Shown here: positions 58,802-64,000 of the stretch, in pieces | Position numbering within the stretch: the first letter of the stretch is position 1 | Layout: every line of letters begins with the position of its first letter | Notes under the pieces: generated by a model | What the model saw: the letters and a program-made list of their open reading frames with translations, nothing else | Told to the model about the DNA's origin: nothing | The model's database searches: none | Made by a program: the position numbers and the translations under genes | Origin: 43-108 sp001915545 | GTDB taxonomy: Bacteria > Bacteroidota > Bacteroidia > Bacteroidales > Bacteroidaceae | Direction of reading: 5' to 3' | Length of the DNA stretch: 64,000 bases | NCBI GenBank assembly: GCA_902491215.1 | Contig: CABUGV010000006.1 | Span: 46,632 to 110,631, forward strand

Positions 58802-60010
58802 TTATTCCATCTGTTTATAGTCCTTTGCAAGTCCTCCCTCGCTTGTTTCCTTGTACAGCGACGGCAGGTCGTGCCCTGTCTGTTTCATAACTGCCAGAGC
58901 CTTGTCATACGAAACCCTGTGCATTCCGTCCGTGAACGTAGCATATATGTTGCAGTCCATAGCACGTGCTGCTGCATACGCATTTCTTTCTATGCAAGGT
59001 ATCTGCACCATTCCGCACACCGGGTCGCACGTCATGCCCAGATGGTGCTCTAGTCCCATTTCTGCTGCATATTCAATCTGTGCCTGACTTCCTCCGAACA
59101 GCTGGCAAGCCGCTGCCGCAGCCATTGCGCATGCTACGCCCACTTCGGCCTGACATCCAGCTTCTGCACCAGATATAGATGCCGTATGTTTTGCCACATT
59201 GCCCACCAGACCTGCTGTGGCCAGTGCGCGCAGAATTCTCATCTCGCTGAATCCGCGACTTTTCCAAAGGTGATACAGCGTTCCAGGCAGCACACCGCAT
59301 GAACCGCATGTCGGTGCAGTGACTATTTTTCCTCCGGCCGCATTTTCTTCACTGACTGCCAGTGCGTAGGCAAACACAAGTCCGCGGCTGTGCAGAGAGC
59401 CTGTGTATCCTGTAGCTTTTATATGGTAGGCTGCAGCCTTGCGCGCCAGATTGAGCGGGCCGGGCAGAACACCTTCGGCGTCTAGTCCTCTCTCAACTGA
59501 TTCACGCATCGTCTGCCACACCTCTCTGAGATAGTCCCATATCTCTTTGCCTTCACATTTCTCCACATACTCCCAGTACGAGTAGCCCGTTCTGCGGCAC
59601 CATCTCAGAATGTCGCTCATGTGGTCCATGTCGTATATGTCGTCCGGCTTGTGCTTCGGTTCTCCCTCTTCGGCAAGTGCACCTCCGCCGACACTGTATA
59701 CAGTCCATTCGTCGGTTGTGTTGCCGTTTTCATCCATCGCACGGAATTTCATGCCGTTGGGATGGAACGGCAGAAAAATTTTAGGTTGCCATACAATCTC
59801 CACTTCTGCATGTGGTTCGAGCGTATTCAGTATGGCCACATCCGTAAGGTGTCCGCGTCCAGTAGCCGCCAGGCTTCCGTAGAGTGTCACCTCAATTTTC
59901 TTTGCATCAGGATGTTCCTGCAAAAATATTTCCGAAGCAAAGTGCGGTCCCATTGTATGGCTGCTCGATGGGCCATAACCGATTCTGTATAGTTCCTTGA
60001 TGGTAATCAT
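58802..60010 (-). CDS. sdaA: L-serine ammonia-lyase, iron-sulfur, single chain
   Basis: 402-residue L-serine dehydratase converting serine to pyruvate and ammonia in the cytosol. The N-terminal beta domain (ELYRIGYGPSSSHTMGPHFA) is fused to the alpha catalytic domain, whose iron-sulfur Cys occur in TCGSCGVLPG and CDPVCGMVQIPC. ATG 60010 is the start; a TTG six bases upstream is unlikely. The cluster is oxygen-labile, fitting an anaerobe. Single gene with its own promoter. Confidence 0.95.
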   Translation of the reverse strand: MITIKELYRIGYGPSSSHTMGPHFASEIFLQEHPDAKKIEVTLYGSLAATGRGHLTDVAILNTLEPHAEVEIVWQPKIFLPFHPNGMKFRAMDENGNTTDEWTVYSVGGGALAEEGEPKHKPDDIYDMDHMSDILRWCRRTGYSYWEYVEKCEGKEIWDYLREVWQTMRESVERGLDAEGVLPGPLNLARKAAAYHIKATGYTGSLHSRGLVFAYALAVSEENAAGGKIVTAPTCGSCGVLPGTLYHLWKSRGFSEMRILRALATAGLVGNVAKHTASISGAEAGCQAEVGVACAMAAAAACQLFGGSQAQIEYAAEMGLEHHLGMTCDPVCGMVQIPCIERNAYAAARAMDCNIYATFTDGMHRVSYDKALAVMKQTGHDLPSLYKETSEGGLAKDYKQME

Positions 60011-60072
60011 GTTCAAATATCCTTTAAGATGTCTGTTGAAATACTTTGTTTCCTGAAATGTATCTTTTTATG

Positions 60073-60103
60073 TAAAGATAGACATAAATAAGAATCCGTG
60101 CAA
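60073..60103 (-). promoter_or_regulatory. Promoter of the serine dehydratase gene
   Basis: On the minus strand TTG (complement of 60101-60103), 20 bases, TATCTTTA (60073-60080): standard spacing, with the last base of the -7 element off consensus. Confidence 0.6.
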
Positions 60104-60207
60104 GGTCGGCACCTGCGTATACCGTACGTTTATGCTTTATTAAATAATCAGAAAAGCGTATGTGTAAAAAATATGTAGGTAAAATAGTCTTTTACCGGAT
60201 AAAACTA

Positions 60208-60237
60208 AAAAATCCCGCCAGAAGTGGTGGGATTTTT
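60208..60237 (-). terminator. Terminator of hicAB
   Basis: AAAAATCCCGCCA, a GAAG loop, TGGTGGGATTTTT, with one G-T pair; a T run follows on the minus strand. It lies 24 bases beyond the hicB stop. Confidence 0.82.
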
Positions 60238-60260
60238 ATTCATATTTCAAATTCGCATGC

Positions 60261-60671
60261 TTATATGAATTTAATTTCACTGATCTCGCAAGCGAATTCA
60301 TGTAATGACTTTTCAATTTTTTCCACGGTAGTTCTTGATGGTTTCCTTCTACCTGTGACGTAGTGGCTCAGTTGTCCTTGGTTAACGCCTGTGATACGTG
60401 CCAGACCTGCCAATGAGAAGGCATAAGCGTAATAATTAAGAAAAGATGCTACGTCATAAGTAAAATTAAACTCTACATCTGGAAATACCTTTCCGCTTTT
60501 TTTATACACTTCTTTCATTTCGTCAACGGCAACCAAAAAATCTTTCTTTGTTTCTTCAACATTTTTTCCTTCTCCTATACAACCGAATTCACAGTTGTTG
60601 TCAGCGATGAAGGCTGAGTAGGTGCCGTCAACTCCTCGTTCAACAACGACGTTGATTTTTTTTATTGCCAT
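60261..60671 (-). CDS. hicB: HicB-type antitoxin
   Basis: 136 residues: an N-terminal partly degraded RNase-H-like HicB fold (VVVERGVDGTYSAFIADNN, then GEGKNVEETKKDFLVAVDEM) and a C-terminal Cro/C1 helix-turn-helix (FSLAGLARITGVNQGQLSHYVTGRRKPSRTT). It should bind and neutralise HicA and repress the promoter. It follows the hicA gene by 64 bases, a gap larger than usual for the pair. Both genes look intact. Confidence 0.9.
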   Translation of the reverse strand: MAIKKINVVVERGVDGTYSAFIADNNCEFGCIGEGKNVEETKKDFLVAVDEMKEVYKKSGKVFPDVEFNFTYDVASFLNYYAYAFSLAGLARITGVNQGQLSHYVTGRRKPSRTTVEKIEKSLHEFACEISEIKFI

Positions 60672-60735
60672 AATTGTATTTTTGTATGATGGTTAATTTT
60701 CAGCTATTATAAAATTAGATATGAAGATTTGGATA

Positions 60736-60921
60736 TCAATTTATCCCTGCATCTCTTTTGATACTTTTCAATGTACCAGGTTTTACTTCTTCTGATTTAT
60801 GATGACTTGTCTGGAAATATTTTCCTGTTTTGGGACTGTACCATGTCGGATGCCTGCCACCATCATCAACAAGTTTACAACCTGCTCTTTTTAATAGTCT
60901 TTCAAGTTCATTGTATTTCAC
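60736..60921 (-). CDS. hicA: HicA-type toxin (mRNA interferase)
   Basis: 61 residues with the dsRBD-like HicA fold: KYNELERLLKRAGCKLVDDGG, then RHPTWYSPKTGKYFQTSHHK, EEVKPGTLKSIKRDAGI. The catalytic His is probably in GRHPTWY. HicA cleaves mRNA or tmRNA when the antitoxin is lost. First gene of the pair, read from an operator-rich promoter just upstream. Length is normal. Confidence 0.9.
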   Translation of the reverse strand: MKYNELERLLKRAGCKLVDDGGRHPTWYSPKTGKYFQTSHHKSEEVKPGTLKSIKRDAGIN

Positions 60922-60983
60922 CCTGGCCTCCTTCCTTCTTTAAGGATTGGAACAATAATATATATGACACACTATGTTATATG

Positions 60984-61040
60984 CAAAGATACGAATATTA
61001 ATATCGTTTGCAAATTTTATGGTATTAATATTAATATCAA
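60984..61040 (-). promoter_or_regulatory. hicAB promoter with palindromic operators
   Basis: Minus-strand TTTG (complement of 61011-61014), 19 bases, TATCTTTG (60984-60991). The spacer holds ATATTAATAT (60995-61004), a perfect palindrome, and TATTAATATTAATA (61023-61036), also perfect, lies just upstream of the -33 element. Both are probable HicB binding sites for autorepression. Confidence 0.72.
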
Positions 61041-61127
61041 TTTGGTGCTTAAATGAGTTGGACTTATTCTCGTTACATAAGATAGGCTTCGCCTCGGTAT
61101 AGTCAAATTATAAAACTGCGTTTTCTA

Positions 61128-61159
61128 TTTGTCTCTACGCTCGGTTTTCACTATCTTTG
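61128..61159 (+). promoter_or_regulatory. Promoter of the carbonic anhydrase gene
   Basis: TTTG (61128-61131), 20 bases, TATCTTTG (61152-61159); 28 bases to the ATG. Full consensus. Confidence 0.8.
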
Positions 61160-61187
61160 CTGTAAAGCAACTTTAATAATTACTGGT

Positions 61188-61730
61188 ATGATAAACGAGA
61201 TTTTGGAATATAACGCACGATTCGTCGAGAATAAGGAGTATGAGCCTTATCTGACGACCAAGTATCCTGACAAGAAAATAGCCATCGTGTCTTGCATGGA
61301 CACACGTCTCACCCAGCTCCTGCTTGCTTCCATGGGCCTTAAGAATGGTGATGTGAAGCTCATCAAAAATGCTGGAGGATTGGTCTCTTCACCGTTCGAC
61401 AGTACTGTCCGCAGTCTGCTTGTCGGCATATATGAACTTGGTGTGGAGGAGATAATGATTGTAGGGCATACTGATTGCGGTGCACAGCATCTCAACAGCG
61501 ATGAAATGATACGCCTCATGCTCGAACGGGGTATTTCTCAGGATCACATCGACATGATGAAATACTGCGGAATAGATTTCCGCTCATGGCTCAGCGGTTT
61601 CGAAAGCTCTGAAGTGGCAGTGCGCTCATCTGTCGATCTCGTACGCAACCATCCTCTTATGCCTTCAGATATAAGTGTCCGCGGATTCATTATCGACTCT
61701 GTAACAGGAAAACTTACAGAAGTAGAGTAA
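61188..61730 (+). CDS. Beta-class carbonic anhydrase
   Basis: 180-residue zinc enzyme interconverting CO2 and bicarbonate. Zinc ligands Cys36 (SCMDTR), His94 and Cys97 (GHTDCG), with the catalytic dyad Asp38/Arg40. KNAGGLVSSPFDSTVRSLLVG is characteristic. It is the short cytosolic form. Single gene between a canonical promoter and a terminator. Confidence 0.95.
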   Translation: MINEILEYNARFVENKEYEPYLTTKYPDKKIAIVSCMDTRLTQLLLASMGLKNGDVKLIKNAGGLVSSPFDSTVRSLLVGIYELGVEEIMIVGHTDCGAQHLNSDEMIRLMLERGISQDHIDMMKYCGIDFRSWLSGFESSEVAVRSSVDLVRNHPLMPSDISVRGFIIDSVTGKLTEVE

Positions 61731-61777
61731 ACCTTATAGGGGATAAGTGCCTTAAAACGATTTTTTTACATCCTCTG

Positions 61778-61818
61778 TGCCGAACTTTGTGCATAATGTA
61801 CACGGTTCGGCATTTTTT
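61778..61818 (+). terminator. Terminator of the carbonic anhydrase gene
   Basis: TGCCGAAC (61778-61785) pairs with GTTCGGCA (61805-61812), with inner GTG/CAC pairing, followed by six T. Confidence 0.82.
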
Positions 61819-61909
61819 ATAACAAAGAGTGTAAAAACGACAATATAACGATTGCTTTTTTTATGTAACTTCGCGCAACAATTGTGATAAGGTAATATTA
61901 CGATTAGAT

Positions 61910-62581
61910 ATGGAAAAGGAAAGTTTCTTTAAAAGGTATTTGGTTTTTGTTTTGGGACTTTATTTCCTCTCTGCTGGCATTGTCCTCATTGCCCACTCTT
62001 CACTTGGCACTACACCGATCTCAAGTGTAAACTACGTATTGAGCATCAACACGCCGCTCTCTCTGGGCACATGGACATTCATCATCAACATGATTCTTAT
62101 CCTGGGCCAGTTCTGGCTCATCCGCGGTAGAGGCACACGTCGCGACGTTTTCGAGATACTGCTTCAGGTACCCTTCTCATTCATCTTCTCGGCCTTCATC
62201 GACCTTAATATGTATCTTGCCAAAGATGTTGTGACAACCAACTATCTGGCATCCGTTGCACTAATCCTTCTCGGATGTCTCATTCAGTCCATAGGAGTTG
62301 TCCTCGAAATCAAACCGAATGTAACAATGATGAGTGCTGAAGGCTTTGTCAAGTATGCCTCCAGTCGCTACGCCAAGGACTTCGGAAGCACAAAGGTAGT
62401 GTTCGACTCAAGCCTCGTTGCCTGTGCAGTCATCGTCTCCCTTATCATGGCCCAGCGCATCGAAGGTGTCCGCGAAGGAACAGTCATTGCCGCCTGCATC
62501 ACCGGCTACATCGTCCGCTTCCTCAGCACCAAAGTCATGACCCGCAGACGACTCAGCCAAGTCGTATCCTTAATCCGATAA
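61910..62581 (+). CDS. YczE/YitT-like membrane protein (DUF6198-like)
   Basis: 223-residue integral membrane protein with five or six spans; starts MEKESFFKRYLVFVLGLYFL and carries LGTTPISSVNYVLSINTPLSLGTWT, the mark of the YczE/YyaS family. Function unknown. The codons are unusually C-rich for the window (e.g. CTTCTC and ATCATC runs). A -7-like TAACTTCG at 61866-61873 may drive it. Confidence 0.82.
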   Translation: MEKESFFKRYLVFVLGLYFLSAGIVLIAHSSLGTTPISSVNYVLSINTPLSLGTWTFIINMILILGQFWLIRGRGTRRDVFEILLQVPFSFIFSAFIDLNMYLAKDVVTTNYLASVALILLGCLIQSIGVVLEIKPNVTMMSAEGFVKYASSRYAKDFGSTKVVFDSSLVACAVIVSLIMAQRIEGVREGTVIAACITGYIVRFLSTKVMTRRRLSQVVSLIR

Positions 62582-62883
62582 CCGATTCATTCAAATACAA
62601 TATTTTTCTCGAAGGGGACGGCCTCACACCAGCGCCGTTCCCTTTTTTATGCGCACATTCACCGCAATCTTAAAGAGCGGAAGAGTAGGGAATATACCCG
62701 CTTGTTTTGTTCTTTTTCAACAAATAGAGTTGAGCACTCAGCATCTATGATGCAGATGCATTGAAATAACAAAGGAACATCAAGCCCGCTTGAATGTACG
62801 TTTGATTTTCAATGCCCTCTTTTGTTCTTATGTTCTTCTGTCTTTAAAATGTGTACATCCACAAAACAACAGCACAATGCCCC

Positions 62884-62929
62884 GACACCGTCATCCCTGG
62901 CGATGACCAGGGATCTCATCTCAATGACA
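62884..62929 (+). repeat. Palindromic GTCATCCCTGG repeat, copy 1
   Basis: GACACCGTCATCCCTGGCGA followed by TGACCAGGGATCT: CCCTGG/CCAGGG arms. Further direct copies at 63148-63197, 63434-63475 and 63769-63818. Confidence 0.8.
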
Positions 62930-63147
62930 GCACAATGCCAACGAGAGCACAAAGCGATAAATTAAAAGACACAAGAACAAAAGAACATAAGAATGCAGAT
63001 GATGTTCATTTGTCTGTGCGTACATAAGCAAGCTTACGCCCGCACATCCACCTGTCCATCATGCAAAATATTTGCAGTGCAAGCACCGCATTCTTGATGA
63101 ACAGAAGAGTAGGGAATACATCCACAAAGCAACGGCATAGTGCCCGC

Positions 63148-63197
63148 GACACCGTCATCCCTGGCGAGGACCAGGGATCTCATCTCAATGACAGCAC
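63148..63197 (+). repeat. Palindromic GTCATCCCTGG repeat, copy 2
   Basis: Same unit as 62884-62929, followed by the shared CATCTCAATGACAGCACAAA tail. Confidence 0.8.
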
Positions 63198-63252
63198 AAA
63201 GCCAACGAGAGCACAAAGCAATAAATAAAAAGACATAAGAACAAAAGAACTA

Positions 63253-63423
63253 TGCAATGCGATCATTGCAGGTAAAAACACCGCTATCGCGTTGCAGGTA
63301 AGAGCTATTAGCTAGCGAAGCGTTTTAACTAGTAGAAGCTCTGCTCCACGTTTAACTTGCGAGCACGCTCGCATTTTACCTAGCGGATTAATTCGTGTTT
63401 TACCTTGTGAAGTTGCGCTTCAC
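63253..63423. repeat. Array of short hairpins with GTTTTACC-like linkers
   Basis: Consecutive units of 23-29 bases, each a small palindrome with its own sequence, joined by a conserved linker. Stems: TGCAATG/CATTGCA (63253-63270), CGC/GCG around 63291, AGCT/AGCT (63303-63313), GCGAGC/GCTCGC (63359-63372) and GTGAAG/CTTCAC (63407-63423), with imperfect ones between. Linkers read GCAGGTAAAAACACC, GCGTTTTAACTAGTAG, CACGTTTAACTT, GCATTTTACCTAG and GTGTTTTACCTT. The stems change while pairing is kept. Confidence 0.72.
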
Positions 63424-63433
63424 ACATGCCTCC

Positions 63434-63475
63434 GACACCGTCATCCCTGGCCCGGACCAGGGATCTAATCTAAAT
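63434..63475 (+). repeat. Palindromic GTCATCCCTGG repeat, copy 3
   Basis: Same unit as 62884-62929, with CCCGGACC in the centre. It forms a larger inverted pair with 63531-63557. Confidence 0.8.
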
Positions 63476-63530
63476 GCCGCCACCAATGCCAGCGACAAAA
63501 ATAACGTTTCCTACAGTCCATGAACATCAG

Positions 63531-63557
63531 ATTCCTGGTCCCAGCCAGGAATGACGG
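63531..63557 (-). repeat. Palindromic repeat, inverted copy 1
   Basis: ATTCCTGGTCCCAGCCAGGA followed by ATGACGG: the reverse complement of the GTCATCCCTGG unit with minor changes. Confidence 0.78.
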
Positions 63558-63768
63558 TATAGCCGCAATAGTAATACTATAAAAACTTCTGTTCTTTTTT
63601 AAACAAAAAAGAGTTGTAAGCTCAGCATCTATGATGCAGATACATTGAATGGCAAAAGAGCATCAAGCTCGCTTGAATGAGTATTTGGAATTCAATGCAA
63701 ATCTTTTGTTCTTATGTTCTTCTGTCTTTTAAATGTGTACTTCCACAAAGCAACGGCATAGTGCTCTC

Positions 63769-63818
63769 GACAGCGTCATCCCTGGCCAGGACCAGGGAAC
63801 TTATCTCAATGATGGCAC
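63769..63818 (+). repeat. Palindromic GTCATCCCTGG repeat, copy 4
   Basis: Same unit, starting GACAGCGTCATCCCTGGCCA, followed by TTATCTCAATGATGGCAC. Confidence 0.8.
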
Positions 63819-63864
63819 AAATGCCAGCGACAAAAATAACGTTTCCTACAGTCCATGAACATCA

Positions 63865-63892
63865 GATTCCTGGTCCCGGCCAGGTATGACGG
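63865..63892 (-). repeat. Palindromic repeat, inverted copy 2
   Basis: GATTCCTGGTCCCGGCCAGG followed by TATGACGG, inverted partner of copy 4; preceded by the same 35-40 bases as inverted copy 1. Confidence 0.78.
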
Positions 63893-64000
63893 CATGGCTA
63901 CAATAGTAATACTATAATAACTTTTGTTCTTTTTCAACAAATAGATAGGGTGTCCAGTTCTACGTTCCTAAAAACGTAGTACAAAACGCCCTCGTTATTG

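Larger units (their letters stand above)
62582..64000. repeat. Repeat-rich gene-free region
   Basis: No ORF over about 70 codons is convincing. The region holds at least four direct and two inverted copies of a CCGTCATCCCTGG...CCAGGGAT palindromic unit, a direct repeat of about 220 bases (62708-62925 and 63590-63803, with a third start at 63925), a repeated 60-base block (63484-63545 and 63818-63879), and an array of small hairpins at 63253-63423. The oligopurine words such as AAGAACAAAAGAAC and their complement TTTTGTTCTT recur too. Confidence 0.85.

Noticed and set aside
63034..63216. Minus-strand frame of 60 codons in the repeat region
   Set aside because: Runs through palindromic repeat copy 2 and has no protein-like features.
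63253..63423. CRISPR array
   Set aside because: Units are only 23-29 bases, no constant repeat longer than about 10 bases, and no cas genes; it is a hairpin array instead.
63677..63889. Plus-strand frame of 70 codons in the repeat region
   Set aside because: Built from repeat copy 4 and the inverted copy; no homologous feature or start signal.

Overview
The window reads as a chromosomal segment of an anaerobic Bacteroidales bacterium, most likely Prevotellaceae or Bacteroidaceae. The grounds are many promoters of the Bacteroidetes type (TTTG, about 20 bases, TAnnTTTG), a V-type ATPase operon containing a DUF2764 gene, DUF3256, DUF5687, DUF5715 and DUF6359 proteins, secreted GH31, GH29 and GH30 glycosidases, and a propeller/Y_Y_Y regulator resembling hybrid two-component systems. 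No rRNA is present, so the genus stays open.

Layout. 1-4.4 kb: an operon of a 5'-truncated M24 Xaa-Pro peptidase, an EamA transporter and a secreted dipeptidyl peptidase IV. 4.6-10.7 kb (minus): an esterase, a GH31 glycosidase and its probable membrane-spanning AraC-type regulator. 11-18.7 kb (minus): the V-ATPase operon E-DUF2764-A-B-D-I-K, whose K subunit carries the sodium-ligand pattern. 19.1-22.2 kb: tRNA-Arg(TCT), a broken HigA-like antitoxin, a small lipoprotein, and oxyR divergent from a membrane protein and two thioredoxins.

22.4-35.9 kb is the most distinctive region: an HlyD-type adaptor, a large TonB-receptor-like outer-membrane protein, two pairs of FtsX-like ABC permeases around one ATPase, a small ORF, and an NtrC-type sigma-54 response regulator with its histidine kinase. 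A sigma-54-like promoter with an upstream perfect palindrome precedes the adaptor gene, and two copies of an IS-like right end lie directly before the outer-membrane gene and the first permease gene.

35.9-49.5 kb is ordinary chromosome: fba, an Asp-rich DUF6359 lipoprotein, type B L31, a GH29 fucosidase whose stop codon seems to be lost, DUF3256, a PAP2-like membrane protein, a LysR/ThrE-type exporter operon, a second EamA transporter, truA, a DUF5715 protein and an outer-membrane protein. 49.7-62.6 kb holds GH30, ftsK, lolA, trxB, a DUF5687/ABC/NlpC operon, L-serine dehydratase, a HicAB toxin-antitoxin pair, carbonic anhydrase and a YczE-like membrane protein. The last 1.4 kb has no convincing gene; it is packed with palindromic repeats, long direct repeats and an array of small hairpins joined by GTTTTACC-like linkers.
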